Assembly (NCBI RefSeq): GCF_019904255.1
Contig: NZ_CP063203.1
Location: 2,798,501-2,862,500, forward strand
Source of the DNA: Marixanthomonas sp. SCSIO 43207
Lineage (GTDB): Bacteria > Bacteroidota > Bacteroidia > Flavobacteriales > Flavobacteriaceae
Direction of reading: 5' to 3'
Length of the DNA stretch: 64,000 nt
In this document: piece after piece, positions 8,154 through 18,061 of the stretch
How the letters are laid out: every line of letters starts with the position of its first letter
How positions within the stretch are numbered: the stretch's first letter is position 1
Notes under the pieces: model-generated
The model's input: only the letters and a program-made list of their open reading frames with translations
What the model was told of the DNA's origin: nothing
Databases searched by the model: none
Program-made: the position numbers and the translations under genes

Positions 8154-8531
8154 ATGGTTAAAGAAAAGTATCAAAATGTTTTGGATCTAGGTGAAAAGCT
8201 TAAAGTACAAAACGGTGATGTAAAAGAAGAAAATGGTAAACTTAAAATCTGGGGAACAGCCAACACACAATACCATAAAGATCTTCTTTGGGATGAAATA
8301 AAAAAATCTGGCGGTGAAAATCCTCATGATATTGAGGCAGATATTACAGTGGCAGATAAAAACGCTTACGCATACCACACGGTTGAGAAAGGGGAATCTC
8401 TTAGTAAAATTTCAAAAAAATACTACAAAGACCCTATGAAGTACAACAAAATATTTGAAGCAAACCGTGATCAATTAGACAATCCAGATGTTATTCATCC
8501 AGGTCAAGAATTAGTTATACCGAATATTTAA
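8154..8531 (+). CDS. BON-LysM protein, Kbp/YgaU-like
   Basis: The 125-residue protein has an N-terminal BON-like region (about 10-65, with GKLKIWGTANTQYHKDLLWDEIKK) and a C-terminal LysM domain (about 74-122: HTVEKGESLSKISKKYY to HPGQELVIP). This is the architecture of Escherichia coli Kbp (YgaU), a cytoplasmic potassium-binding protein of about 150 residues. No signal peptide is present, consistent with a cytoplasmic location despite the peptidoglycan-binding label LysM usually attracts. A near-consensus box TATCTTTA is at 8119-8126. It is a single gene with its own terminator. Confidence 0.85.
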   Translation: MVKEKYQNVLDLGEKLKVQNGDVKEENGKLKIWGTANTQYHKDLLWDEIKKSGGENPHDIEADITVADKNAYAYHTVEKGESLSKISKKYYKDPMKYNKIFEANRDQLDNPDVIHPGQELVIPNI

Positions 8532-8555
8532 ACTCCCTAAGAGCAATTATTATCA

Positions 8556-8587
8556 AGCTGTCTATCACCTGTAGACAGCTTTTTTTA
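8556..8587 (+). terminator. Rho-independent terminator
   Basis: AGCTGTCTA (8556-8564) pairs perfectly with TAGACAGCT (8572-8580), followed by a T-run. It ends the BON-LysM transcript. Confidence 0.85.
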
Positions 8588-8593
8588 TTTTTG
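8586..8593 (+). promoter_or_regulatory. Bacteroidota -7 promoter box (TATTTTTG)
   Basis: A perfect TAnnTTTG match 20 bases before the TauE-like gene. It sits at the end of the T-run of the preceding terminator, so the two transcription units are packed back to back. Confidence 0.5.
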
Positions 8594-8613
8594 CAAACGA
8601 CAATTAAACCGCT

Positions 8614-9375
8614 ATGGAACTTTTATCACAACTAAGCCCTTGGCTCTTATTTGGTCTATTTGCATTAGGCGCCTGTGCTTTTACATTATCTACCATTAGC
8701 GGTGGCGGAGGAGCATTGATGCAGATTCCTATTCTTAATTTTTTAATAGGAACTTCACAAACAGCTCCAGTTATCAACTTAGGAACCTTTATAAGCCGCC
8801 CTACTCGCATTATCATCTTCTGGAAGCATATAGTCTGGAAGGTCTTTTGGTACTATGTTCCTTCTGCAATGCTTGGAGCTGTATTAGCGGCTTGGCTTTT
8901 TGCTGAAGTAAAAATTTACTGGGTTCAAATCATAGTTGGTTTATTTTTAGTCAGTACATTTTTTCAGTATCGCTTCGGAAAAAAAGAACGTTCTTTTGAA
9001 GTCAAACTTTGGTATTTTGTCCCTCTCGGTTTTTTCATTTCAATAATTGGAACATTAACCGGCGGAATGGGTCCTATTCTAAATCCGTTTTTACTCAACG
9101 CAGGAATAGACAAAGAATCGCTGGTGGGCACAAAAGCTGCACAAGCGTTCTTTCTAGGTATTGCCCAAATAGGCAGTTATGCTTTCTTTGGGCTATTGAC
9201 CGACGAACTTTGGATTTACGGAATTGCCACAGGGCTTGGTGCCATTGTAGGAAACCTAATTGGCAAATGGCTTTTACAACGCATGAGCAAATTAGCTTTT
9301 AGAAAATGGGTAATTACTATTATGGTAATTAGTGGTCTAGCTTTGATTGTTAAGGCAGTTTCAGAAATATTATAA
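8614..9375 (+). CDS. TauE/SafE-family sulfite/anion exporter
   Basis: The 253-residue protein has about seven to eight membrane spans and the family features: LSTISGGGGALMQIP near residues 28-42 in the first half and the paired repeat GTLTGGMGPILNPFLLNAG (about 147-165) in the second half. TauE/SafE proteins export sulfite, sulfoacetate or similar organosulfur anions across the inner membrane. The specific substrate is not determinable here, and no sulfur-metabolism gene is adjacent. The last six bases overlap the end of the convergent AAA ATPase gene. Confidence 0.85.
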   Translation: MELLSQLSPWLLFGLFALGACAFTLSTISGGGGALMQIPILNFLIGTSQTAPVINLGTFISRPTRIIIFWKHIVWKVFWYYVPSAMLGAVLAAWLFAEVKIYWVQIIVGLFLVSTFFQYRFGKKERSFEVKLWYFVPLGFFISIIGTLTGGMGPILNPFLLNAGIDKESLVGTKAAQAFFLGIAQIGSYAFFGLLTDELWIYGIATGLGAIVGNLIGKWLLQRMSKLAFRKWVITIMVISGLALIVKAVSEIL

Positions 9376-10845
9376 ACCACTTATATAACCGCCATAAACA
9401 TCTTTAAATTGAATACCATCACCTAGATTATATTTACTTAATTTCTTATATTCAGTTAAAGCCCAAAGCACTACTTCCTTAAAAAAGGGTTTGTCTTCTG
9501 CCGATATATCTGGCACGTGCTTTTTAAGCAATTCATTTAAGGGTTCAATTGTATTAAGTTGTCTTTTATATTCAACATCTGAAAGTGTATCTAACAACTC
9601 AAACCCGCTTTCTTCAAAGAACCAGGCAACAACATCTGCATAAGGATCACGGTCACTTTGTTTTTGAAGTTTTTCAATTTTAGGAAAATAGTGATTAAAC
9701 TGTGTTTTTACAGCTTTTGAAATAAGTTGCTCTGCTACTTCACTAGCGCCTTCTTGTTCTCCTTCGTATACCAGCTCTACTTTACCGGTAATTGCAGGAA
9801 TCACCCCCATAAAATCACTTAATCTAACGCTTGTTTTATCTTCTCCATTAGTAAGCGCTCTGCGTTCGGCTGTACTAAGCAAATTTTCAAAAGCGGTGAT
9901 GCTTAGTCTAGCACTTACACCACTCTTTGCGTCGATAAATTCACTTTTTCTTGCTTCAAAACTTATTTGTTCTAGAATATCTTTAGCCAATTCAGGCACG
10001 TATATTTTTTCTTTTTCAGAAGAAGCAGCTTCAGTCTCTTGTTGAGTAATTGTGCGCGCCGTTTCAATATCGTCTGGGTAGTGTGTTAAAATTTGAGAAC
10101 CTATTCTATCCTTTAACGGCGTTACAATACTTCCTCGATTTGTGTAATCTTCAGGATTGGCAGTAAACACAAATTGAATATCTAGTGGCATACGTAGTTT
10201 AAAACCTCTTATTTGTATATCCCCTTCTTGTAAAATATTAAATAGTGCTACTTGAATTCTTGCCTGTAAATCTGGTAATTCATTTATAACAAAAATGCTT
10301 CTGTTTGCCCTAGGAATCATCCCAAAATGGATCACACGATCATCTGCATAATTAAGTTTTAAATTGGCTGCTTTTATAGGATCAACATCACCAATGATAT
10401 CTGCAACGGTTACATCTGGTGTAGCCAATTTTTCTGAAAACCTATTTTCTCTATGCAACCATTCAATAGGTGTTTGATCGCCTTTTTCGGCTAAAAGTTC
10501 TTTAGCGTATCTTGATATGGGCTTAAAAGGATCGTCATTGATTTCGCTACCGGCAACAATTGGAATGTATTCATCAAGTAGTGAAACCATCTGCCTAGCA
10601 AGGCGCGTTTTGGCCTGCCCACGCAAACCTAGTAAGTTAATATTGTGTTTTGAAAGAATGGCGCGTTCCAACTCTGGTATAACTGTGTACTCATAACCGT
10701 GAATGCCTTCAAAGGTTGGTTCTTTTTTCATTAACTTATGAAGTAAATTTCTTCGTAATTCTTCTTTTACAGTTTTGTATTCGTATCCAGCTTTCTTTAA
10801 ATCACCAAACGTTTTTATAGTTTCTATTTTCATCTTTTTCTTCAA
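9370..10845 (-). CDS. MoxR/magnesium-chelatase-like AAA+ ATPase
   Basis: The 491-residue AAA+ protein has Walker A GLRGQAKT (73-80; Ala replaces the usual Gly), a Walker B-type IFVINELPDL at about 197-206 and sensor 1 VFTANPEDYTNRG around 230-242. It resembles the magnesium-chelatase ChlI-like subgroup found beside VWA proteins in Bacteroidota. Such MoxR-VWA pairs are thought to act as ATP-driven remodelling or metal-insertion chaperones; chlorophyll synthesis is not implied. It starts 6 bases after the VWA gene, so they form an operon. ATGs at 10845 and 10833 are both possible. Confidence 0.85.
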   Translation of the reverse strand: MKKKMKIETIKTFGDLKKAGYEYKTVKEELRRNLLHKLMKKEPTFEGIHGYEYTVIPELERAILSKHNINLLGLRGQAKTRLARQMVSLLDEYIPIVAGSEINDDPFKPISRYAKELLAEKGDQTPIEWLHRENRFSEKLATPDVTVADIIGDVDPIKAANLKLNYADDRVIHFGMIPRANRSIFVINELPDLQARIQVALFNILQEGDIQIRGFKLRMPLDIQFVFTANPEDYTNRGSIVTPLKDRIGSQILTHYPDDIETARTITQQETEAASSEKEKIYVPELAKDILEQISFEARKSEFIDAKSGVSARLSITAFENLLSTAERRALTNGEDKTSVRLSDFMGVIPAITGKVELVYEGEQEGASEVAEQLISKAVKTQFNHYFPKIEKLQKQSDRDPYADVVAWFFEESGFELLDTLSDVEYKRQLNTIEPLNELLKKHVPDISAEDKPFFKEVVLWALTEYKKLSKYNLGDGIQFKDVYGGYISGL

Positions 10846-10851
10846 TCTTTT

Positions 10852-11991
10852 TTATCGTATTCTTTTTCTTCGGTTTGTTTCATAATCTGTGAAGATCATT
10901 TCACCTAAACCTTTTAAGCCTGTATAAAAGGCTTTTCCTTTATTAACTGCAGTAAATTCATCTACAAATTGCATTAAATATGGGTCTTGAGCTATCATAA
11001 ATGTTGTTATAGGTATATGAAGCTTTCTAGCTTTACGCGCCATCATATAACATTTTTTTATAATGTGAGGATCCAGACCAACGCTATTTTTATAATATTG
11101 CCCGTCTGGAAGTTGCATACAGCTTGGCTTTCCATCGGTGATCATAAAAATTTGCTTATTTGTATTACGCTTACGGCGTAACATATCCATCGCCAGTTGC
11201 AGCCCGGCAACAGTATTGGTATGGTAAGGGCCTACATTTAAGTAAGGTAAATCTTTGATTTTGATGGGCCACGCGTCATTTCCAAAAACCAAAATATCTA
11301 ATGTATCTTTAGGGTATCTGGTTGTGATTAACTCAGAGAGAGCCATAGCAACTTTCTTTGCTGGGGTTATTCTGTCTTCGCCATAGAGAATCATACTATG
11401 GCTAATATCAATCATAAGTACTGTGCTCATTTGAGATTTATGTACGGATTCTTCAACTACTAAGTCATCTTCTGAAAGATTAAACCCATCAATACCGTGA
11501 TTTACTTGAGCATTTTTCAAGCTTTCTGTCATTGAAATTTGATGTAAAGCATCTCCAAATTGATAGTTTCTAAATTCTCCAGCCTGTTCATCACCCTGTC
11601 CTGTATATTTGGTTTTATGATTACCGCCACCACTACGTTTTATTTTTCCAAAAATTTGATCTAAGGCACGTTTCCTTAATGATCGTTCTAGCTTTTCAGT
11701 TATGGTGTTTTTCCCATCTCCTTTTCCGCCGCCTTGTCCATCAGGATTATATTCTTTACGTATATATCCTTTCTTTTTAAGGTCTTCAATAAAATCATCA
11801 ATGGTATATTCAGAAGTAGTTAAATTATATTCTTCATCAAGCTGCCGGAGCCAATCTATTGCTTCGTCAAAATCACCTGAAGTATGAGTAATTAATTCTT
11901 GAAATATTTCGAAAAGTCGTTCAAAAGGAGTCTGCTCCTTTGGGGTGTGTTTTGTAAAAACAAATCCCGTAGGCCTATTTTTCTTCTTCAT
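10852..11991 (-). CDS. VWA-domain protein, partner of the AAA+ ATPase
   Basis: The 379-residue protein has a mostly helical N-terminal half with a Gly-rich linker (about 84-95) and a C-terminal von Willebrand A domain beginning VLMIDISHSM. The MIDAS motif DISHS is at residues 195-199; a Thr-containing loop (PYHTNTVAGL) and the later ITDGKPSC strand also fit a functional metal site. No signal peptide. It is the first gene of the pair with the AAA+ ATPase, as in MoxR-VWA systems where the ATPase acts on the VWA partner or its client. The client is unknown. Confidence 0.85.
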   Translation of the reverse strand: MKKKNRPTGFVFTKHTPKEQTPFERLFEIFQELITHTSGDFDEAIDWLRQLDEEYNLTTSEYTIDDFIEDLKKKGYIRKEYNPDGQGGGKGDGKNTITEKLERSLRKRALDQIFGKIKRSGGGNHKTKYTGQGDEQAGEFRNYQFGDALHQISMTESLKNAQVNHGIDGFNLSEDDLVVEESVHKSQMSTVLMIDISHSMILYGEDRITPAKKVAMALSELITTRYPKDTLDILVFGNDAWPIKIKDLPYLNVGPYHTNTVAGLQLAMDMLRRKRNTNKQIFMITDGKPSCMQLPDGQYYKNSVGLDPHIIKKCYMMARKARKLHIPITTFMIAQDPYLMQFVDEFTAVNKGKAFYTGLKGLGEMIFTDYETNRRKRIR

Positions 11992-12109
11992 ACTTTAAAG
12001 ATACCAATTTTCAATAGAAAAAATTATGGGTATTAACAGCATTTTAAGGGTTGCTATTTCACATTTTATTAACTTTAAACTCAATTTTTAATTTCTGAAA
12101 AATCAACTA

Positions 12110-15100
12110 ATGAAAAAACTACTTCTCTTTACCTTTTTACTTATTCCTATACTTACTTTTTCTCAAAAACTTTCAATGGATATTTTGAAAGATAAAAAAC
12201 CTCGAAATATTGGTCCCGGTGGTATGTCTGGACGTGTAACAGCCATAGATGTTGTTACCAATAACCCTGATGTAATGTATGTGGGTACAGCTTCAGGTGG
12301 TCTTTGGAAAAGCCAAAGTGGCGGTATTTCTTGGAAACCAATTTTTGACAACCAACCTACAGCTTCTATTGGTGCGGTAGCAATTCAACAGAGCAACCCT
12401 TCTGTAATTTGGGTAGGAACTGGTGAAGGAAACCCTAGAAATAGTTTAAACGGTGGTTATGGAGTGTATCGCTCACTCAATGGTGGAAAAACATGGCAAC
12501 TAATGGGCTTGGAAAAAACACGTCATATTCATCGTATTATTATTGACCCAACAGATTCAAACACAATATATGTAGGTGCTATTGGCTCACCTTGGGGTGA
12601 ACATCCAGAACGCGGAGTTTTTAAAACCACAGATGGTGGAAAAACTTGGAATAAAATCCTTTTTGTAAATAATAAAACCGGTGTAGCAGATATGGTTATG
12701 GACCCTACAAATCCAAATAAATTAATGGTTGCAATGTGGGAACACAAACGCGAACCTTGGTTTTTTACCTCAGGAGGAGAAGGTTCTGGTCTATACGTTA
12801 CTCACAATGGTGGTGAAACTTGGGAAGAACGTACCAACAAAGATGGGTTACCAAAAGGCGATTTAGGTAGAATGGGAATTGCTATCGCTAAAAACAAACC
12901 CAATATAGTCTATGCGTTGATCGAATCTAAAAAAAACGCACTATACAAAAGTGAAGATGGAGGCTTTACTTGGAAAATGATAAACAATGATATGAGCGAA
13001 ATAGGAAACCGTCCTTTCTATTATGCTGAAATATATGTAGACCCTCAAAATGAAAATCGTGTTTTCTCTGTTTTTACATACGTGAATGTTTCAGAAGATG
13101 GAGGAAAAAGTTTTAAACAGTTAATGGGTGCTTATGGCGTTGATAACGGTGTGCATCCAGATCATCACGCTTGGTGGATTCATCCTAATGATGGTAGTTT
13201 TATGCTAGATGGTAACGATGGAGGTCTTAACATTACTCACGACGGAGGAAAAACTTGGCGTTTTATTGGCAATTTACCTGTTGCACAGTTTTACCACATT
13301 GCTGTTGATAATGAGTTTCCCTATAATGTGTATGGCGGAATGCAAGATAACGGTAGCTGGCGTGGTCCTGCATATGTATGGAAAGACCAAGGCATTAGAA
13401 ACAGCTATTGGCAAGAAATAAGCTTTGGTGATGGATTTGACGTTGTCCCAGATCCAGATGACAGCCGTTATGGATGGACAATGAGTCAACAAGGATTTGT
13501 AAGCAGATATGACCACATCACAGGAAATAATTATACCGTTCGACCTACTCACCCAGACCCAGATATGCAATTACGTTTTAACTGGAACAGTGCTATTAAT
13601 ATTGATCCTTTTAATTCAAATACACTTTACTTCGGAAGCCAGTTTGTACACAAAAGCACCGACAAAGGCCTTACTTGGCAGGTAATATCTCCAGACCTCA
13701 CAACCAACGATCCTGAAAAACAAAAACAAGCTGAAAGTGGCGGTCTTACAATCGATGCTACCGGAGCTGAAAATCACACAACAATTTTAGTTATAGAGCC
13801 TTCACCTGTGGAGCAAAATATGTTATGGGTTGGTACCGATGATGGTCGTGTACATTACACAACCGATGGAGGTAATAACTGGACAGATGTCTCAAAAAAC
13901 ATCCCTGAATTACCTAAAGGAAGCTGGATTGTACAAATAAAAGCTTCAAATAAAAATAAGGGAGAAGCACTATTAGTTGCAAATGATTATAGAAGGTTTA
14001 ATTACAAACCGTATGCTTACAGAACTACTAACTATGGAAAATCTTGGACGCGAATTGTAGATGAAAATGATGTTATAAGCTACACATTAAGTATTGTAGA
14101 AGATCCCAAAGAAAAAAACTTATTGTTTTTAGGAACAGACGACGGACTTTATGTTTCAATCGATGCTGGCAGCACTTGGGAAAAATGGACAAATGGATTT
14201 CCTACTGTTTCAGTAAAAGATTTAGTAATCCACCCACGTGAAGACGACTTGGTAATTGGTACCTTTGGTAGAGCCGCTTGGGTGCTTGATGATATAAAAC
14301 CGTTAAGAGAAATAGCTTCAAACACTTCTGTTTTACAAGAAGATATTAAACTATTTGAAGCACCAACTGGCTATCAAGCTTCCTATCAACAGCCTACCGG
14401 AAGCCGTTTTGGAGCAGATGGTTTATACAATGGTGAAAATAGATCTTACGGAGCTCATTTCAGTTATTATTTTAAAGCAAAAAATAACGAGAAAGATGAG
14501 ACCGAGAAAGATGATAAAGATTCAGAACCCGAAGATGAAGAAGTTACCACTTCAGAAGAGAAAATGGATGGAAAACACAAAGACAGTTTGTATTTACGCA
14601 TATACGATGGTTCTCGCCTTATTAGAACACTAAAAAAGAAAAAACCAGACAGTACAGGAATTTACAACTGGTCGTGGTATATGAATGAAGCCGGTGTAGA
14701 TCGACCCTCAAGAAGAACGAGAACCAGAAACAATGAGCCTAGCGGTACTTCTGTAAAACCAGGAACTTACCGAGCAGAACTTTCATTTAATGAGACTACA
14801 TCACCTACAAACATTACCATTAAAAGCGACCCGAGATTATCTATTTCAGAAAAAGCAATTAATGAAAGTTATACCGCTTCAAAAAAACTGGAACAGATGA
14901 CTCAAACCGCCGCCGATGCTGTAAAGCAATTGATTGAGAGTAAAAAAATTGTTGAAGATTACAGTAAAAAGTTAAAGGATAAAGACAAAGAAAAATTTAA
15001 AGATGAACTAAAAATGAGCAAAGAGGTGACACAAAAAATTGACTCTATTGTAGCGCTTTATCTAGGAAAGGAGAGTAAAAAACAAGGTATTGTTCGTAGT

Positions 15101-15334
15101 CCAGATCCAGATGTTATGCAACGTATAGGTCAAGCTAGTTGGTACAGCGGAAGTCGCCCTAACGGATTAACAGCTACAGAACAACGATTGATGAAACAAG
15201 CCAATGATGCATTAAATAAAGCTTTACAAGCTACTAATGAATTTTTTGTAACCGAATGGAAAAAATATAAGTCTAAAATAGAAACAATAGATTTATCACC
15301 CTTTACAGAAGTCAAAACTTTTAAAACCAATTAA
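12110..15334 (+). CDS. Secreted VPS10/BNR-repeat (sortilin-like) protein
   Basis: The 1074-residue protein has a signal peptide ending TFSQ at about residue 19. Repeated GGxTW units (SLNGGKTWQ, TTDGGKTWN, THNGGETWE, EDGGFTWK and others) and YVGT-type strands through about residue 730 are typical of VPS10/BNR beta-propellers. Databases often call such proteins glycosyl hydrolase, but no catalytic residues are evident. The tail holds an acidic Lys/Glu/Asp insertion (about 800-825), a beta-rich domain and a helical coiled region (about 925-990). No type IX C-terminal domain is seen. It may be a periplasmic or surface binding protein. It is followed after 11 bases by an S9 peptidase gene. Confidence 0.85.
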   Translation: MKKLLLFTFLLIPILTFSQKLSMDILKDKKPRNIGPGGMSGRVTAIDVVTNNPDVMYVGTASGGLWKSQSGGISWKPIFDNQPTASIGAVAIQQSNPSVIWVGTGEGNPRNSLNGGYGVYRSLNGGKTWQLMGLEKTRHIHRIIIDPTDSNTIYVGAIGSPWGEHPERGVFKTTDGGKTWNKILFVNNKTGVADMVMDPTNPNKLMVAMWEHKREPWFFTSGGEGSGLYVTHNGGETWEERTNKDGLPKGDLGRMGIAIAKNKPNIVYALIESKKNALYKSEDGGFTWKMINNDMSEIGNRPFYYAEIYVDPQNENRVFSVFTYVNVSEDGGKSFKQLMGAYGVDNGVHPDHHAWWIHPNDGSFMLDGNDGGLNITHDGGKTWRFIGNLPVAQFYHIAVDNEFPYNVYGGMQDNGSWRGPAYVWKDQGIRNSYWQEISFGDGFDVVPDPDDSRYGWTMSQQGFVSRYDHITGNNYTVRPTHPDPDMQLRFNWNSAINIDPFNSNTLYFGSQFVHKSTDKGLTWQVISPDLTTNDPEKQKQAESGGLTIDATGAENHTTILVIEPSPVEQNMLWVGTDDGRVHYTTDGGNNWTDVSKNIPELPKGSWIVQIKASNKNKGEALLVANDYRRFNYKPYAYRTTNYGKSWTRIVDENDVISYTLSIVEDPKEKNLLFLGTDDGLYVSIDAGSTWEKWTNGFPTVSVKDLVIHPREDDLVIGTFGRAAWVLDDIKPLREIASNTSVLQEDIKLFEAPTGYQASYQQPTGSRFGADGLYNGENRSYGAHFSYYFKAKNNEKDETEKDDKDSEPEDEEVTTSEEKMDGKHKDSLYLRIYDGSRLIRTLKKKKPDSTGIYNWSWYMNEAGVDRPSRRTRTRNNEPSGTSVKPGTYRAELSFNETTSPTNITIKSDPRLSISEKAINESYTASKKLEQMTQTAADAVKQLIESKKIVEDYSKKLKDKDKEKFKDELKMSKEVTQKIDSIVALYLGKESKKQGIVRSPDPDVMQRIGQASWYSGSRPNGLTATEQRLMKQANDALNKALQATNEFFVTEWKKYKSKIETIDLSPFTEVKTFKTN

Positions 15335-15345
15335 ATAACCAACAT

Positions 15346-17265
15346 ATGAAAAAACTCATTTTACTCAGTTTAGGGTTTCTTCTATTTATCTCCTGCAAAG
15401 AAGAGAAAAAGGAAGAAACAGCTCAAGTGGAAGAAATTCAACAATATTCCATTGAGCAATTTATGAACAATGAAAATGCCTTTGCAAACGGCTATGCTCC
15501 AGACAAATCAAAGGTATTAATGACCAGTAACCGGTCTGGTATTTACAATATGTATACTGTTCCGGCATCTGGAGGCGAGTTAAGCCCTATTACAAAATCT
15601 GATAGTGCTTCGGTATTTGGAATTTCGTATTTTCCAAATGATGATAGAATTCTCTTTCGCATGGACGGAAATGGAGATGAAATCTATAAAATCTATATGA
15701 AAGACAGCTCCGGAATAAAAGCTCTTACTCCTACCCAAAAAGTTAGAGCACTATTCAGAGGTTGGTCAAAAGATGGAAAAAGTTTTTTCTACGGAAGCAA
15801 TGAGCGCGACTCAAAGTTTATGGATCATTATGAGATGGATATTGAAAGTTTTACCCCAAAAATGATTTATAAAAATGAAGACGGAATGGATTTTGGCGGC
15901 ATGACCGAAGACAGAAAATATATTGCTCTATCAAAATCTATAAATACAAATGACAGTGATTTATATCTTTTAAATACCGAAACCGGAAAAAAGACAAAAA
16001 TTAACGATACCCTTAGCGGTAATTCACCTCAAGATTTTTCACCAGACGGAAAGTCATTGTACTACACCACAGATGCAGATGGTGAATACAGCACACTTAT
16101 GAAATATAACATCGCTGAAGGCACATCTGAAAAAGTAGCTGAACGCAATTGGGATATCACAGGTTTTTACTTCACACATAATGGCACATACCAAATTATG
16201 TTTATAAATGCCGATGCCAAAACCGAAATGGAAGTAAAAGAAGTAGCTACAGGTAATGTCGTTGATTTTCCTGAAATTGAAGGACAAAGTATCAATAGTG
16301 CCAATTTCTCAAGAGATGAAACTATGGCGTTGCTAAGTGTTGGTGGTTCAAATACCCCAACCAACTCGTATTCTTATAACTTAAATTCAAAAGAAAAAGT
16401 AAAACTTACCGATGTTTTAAACAAAGAAATAAATCCTGATGATTTAGTTTCAGCAGAAGTAGTACGGTATAAATCTTTTGACGGATTAGAAATCCCTGCT
16501 ATATATTATCAACCCAAGCAGGCTTCTGTAGACAACAAAGTACCAGCCCTTGTGTGGGTTCACGGAGGTCCCGGTGGTCAATCTCGCCAAGGGTTTAACT
16601 CTACAATTCAATACTTGGTAAATCACGGTTATGCAGTCTTGGCTGTAAATAACCGCGGAAGCAGTGGCTACGGAAAAAGTTTTTATAAAATGGATGACCA
16701 AAACCATGGCGATAAAGATTTGAAAGATTGTATTGCCGGTAAAGATTGGTTGGCAGAACAAGAAGTGATTGATGGAGAAAAAATAGGTATTATTGGCGGA
16801 TCGTATGGTGGTTTTATGACAATGGCAGCCTTAACCTACGCTCCTGATCAATTTGATGTTGGAGTAAACCTTTTTGGTGTTACCAATTGGCTTCGCACGT
16901 TAAAAAGTATTCCGCCATGGTGGGAATCTTTTAAAGAAGCTCTTTATACTGAAATGGGAGACCCAAACACTGCAGATTCTGTTCGGTTACGTGAAATATC
17001 GCCACTTTTCCACACCGATAAAGTGACTAAGCCTCTTATGGTATTGCAAGGTTCTCAAGACCCACGTGTATTACAGGTAGAAAGTGATGAAATAGTTGAA
17101 GGCGTAAAGAAAAATGGTGTCCCTGTTGAATATGTTTTATTTGAAGATGAAGGCCATGGCTTTGTGAAAAAAGAAAATCAAATAGAAGCCTACGGAAAAA
17201 TTAAAGACTTTTTAGACAAGTATTTAAAAGGTGTAGGACAGCAAGGGATGGATACAGGAATGTAA
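15346..17265 (+). CDS. S9-family peptidase (prolyl oligopeptidase type), lipoprotein
   Basis: The 639-residue protein has a lipoprotein signal with Cys at residue 17 (LLFISC). A beta-propeller (about 40-360) is followed by an alpha/beta-hydrolase peptidase domain. The nucleophile motif GGSYGG places Ser at 486; the acid Asp is about 572 in QGSQDPR and the His about 604 in DEGHGF, so the triad is complete. HGGPGG at 406-411 forms the oxyanion region. Family members are oligopeptidases that cleave after proline or other small residues in short peptides. Its place just after the VPS10-like gene suggests one transcript and peptide handling in the envelope. Confidence 0.92.
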   Translation: MKKLILLSLGFLLFISCKEEKKEETAQVEEIQQYSIEQFMNNENAFANGYAPDKSKVLMTSNRSGIYNMYTVPASGGELSPITKSDSASVFGISYFPNDDRILFRMDGNGDEIYKIYMKDSSGIKALTPTQKVRALFRGWSKDGKSFFYGSNERDSKFMDHYEMDIESFTPKMIYKNEDGMDFGGMTEDRKYIALSKSINTNDSDLYLLNTETGKKTKINDTLSGNSPQDFSPDGKSLYYTTDADGEYSTLMKYNIAEGTSEKVAERNWDITGFYFTHNGTYQIMFINADAKTEMEVKEVATGNVVDFPEIEGQSINSANFSRDETMALLSVGGSNTPTNSYSYNLNSKEKVKLTDVLNKEINPDDLVSAEVVRYKSFDGLEIPAIYYQPKQASVDNKVPALVWVHGGPGGQSRQGFNSTIQYLVNHGYAVLAVNNRGSSGYGKSFYKMDDQNHGDKDLKDCIAGKDWLAEQEVIDGEKIGIIGGSYGGFMTMAALTYAPDQFDVGVNLFGVTNWLRTLKSIPPWWESFKEALYTEMGDPNTADSVRLREISPLFHTDKVTKPLMVLQGSQDPRVLQVESDEIVEGVKKNGVPVEYVLFEDEGHGFVKKENQIEAYGKIKDFLDKYLKGVGQQGMDTGM

Positions 17266-17371
17266 TTCAATCCTTCTTAAATTAAAAAACATAATACTGA
17301 TGGTAAATTCCTTTTAAAGAATTATGCCATCAGTATTATTTTTATATATTATCCCTAAAAAAATGTTTACT

Positions 17372-18061
17372 ATGATTAAAGAAAGAATTGTTATTCTTGT
17401 TTTCCTTCTAGGTTTAACCCCATTATTTGCCCAAAACAATGCCGAAGATGAACTTGGTGCTTGGTATATTTTAAGTTCAAACAGTAAAATTTCAGAAAAA
17501 TTCAGTGTACAAGCTCAAACACAGTTTAGGTTTTACGAAATTGCGAGTGAGATACAACAATTTAAGATAAGAACAGGTGTAAAATATCGTGTTATGGAAG
17601 GTCTTTCTGTAGGTGTTGGATATGCATATTTCAGAAATGATTTTTCATATCTAGAAGCTACACCACCTGCTTTTGATGAACATAGGATTGTTGAAGATGT
17701 GTATCTAGATCACAATGTAGGTAGCGTGAAGGTAGACCACCGCGCTAGACTTGAAAATAGGTTTATTGTAAGAGATCAAGAAACAGACACTCGACACTGG
17801 TTTAGGTATATGTTTAAAATAACCTATCCCTTTTTAAATAATTGGAGTGCAGATGTATATAATGAAATCTGGCTTAACGTTGGTGATGAGCCTACTTTTG
17901 CTCAAAATTGGTTGGGATTTGGTGTTAGTCATAAAATTAATGACTTACTCAAATCTAGAGTTGGTTATCAAAGAATTCACCTTGATGGACCAGATTTTGA
18001 CAGAATTTTGATAGGAATCACCTTTACACCCGACTTTACTAAAGAAAAAAGTAAATCATGA
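17372..18061 (+). CDS. DUF2490 outer-membrane-like protein
   Basis: From the ATG at 17372 the 229-residue protein has a signal peptide ending LFAQ (about residue 21), then alternating beta strands with aromatic residues typical of a small outer-membrane barrel (LGAWYILSSNSKIS, FSVQAQTQFRFYE, RHWFRYMFKITYP). This is the DUF2490 pattern. ATGs at 17324 and 17363 would only lengthen the leader. The stop overlaps the next gene's start as ATGA, indicating coupled translation. Function unknown; it may be a structural or passive-transport protein. Confidence 0.8.
   Translation: MIKERIVILVFLLGLTPLFAQNNAEDELGAWYILSSNSKISEKFSVQAQTQFRFYEIASEIQQFKIRTGVKYRVMEGLSVGVGYAYFRNDFSYLEATPPAFDEHRIVEDVYLDHNVGSVKVDHRARLENRFIVRDQETDTRHWFRYMFKITYPFLNNWSADVYNEIWLNVGDEPTFAQNWLGFGVSHKINDLLKSRVGYQRIHLDGPDFDRILIGITFTPDFTKEKSKS

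Noticed and set aside
11996-12003. TATCTTTA box before the VWA gene (minus strand)
   Set aside because: It lies four bases from the ATG, lacks the final G, and no -33 element is seen.
12110-15334. Glycosyl hydrolase activity for the BNR/VPS10-like protein
   Set aside because: The repeats are beta-propeller Asp-box-like units; no catalytic pair of acids typical of a sialidase or other hydrolase is evident.
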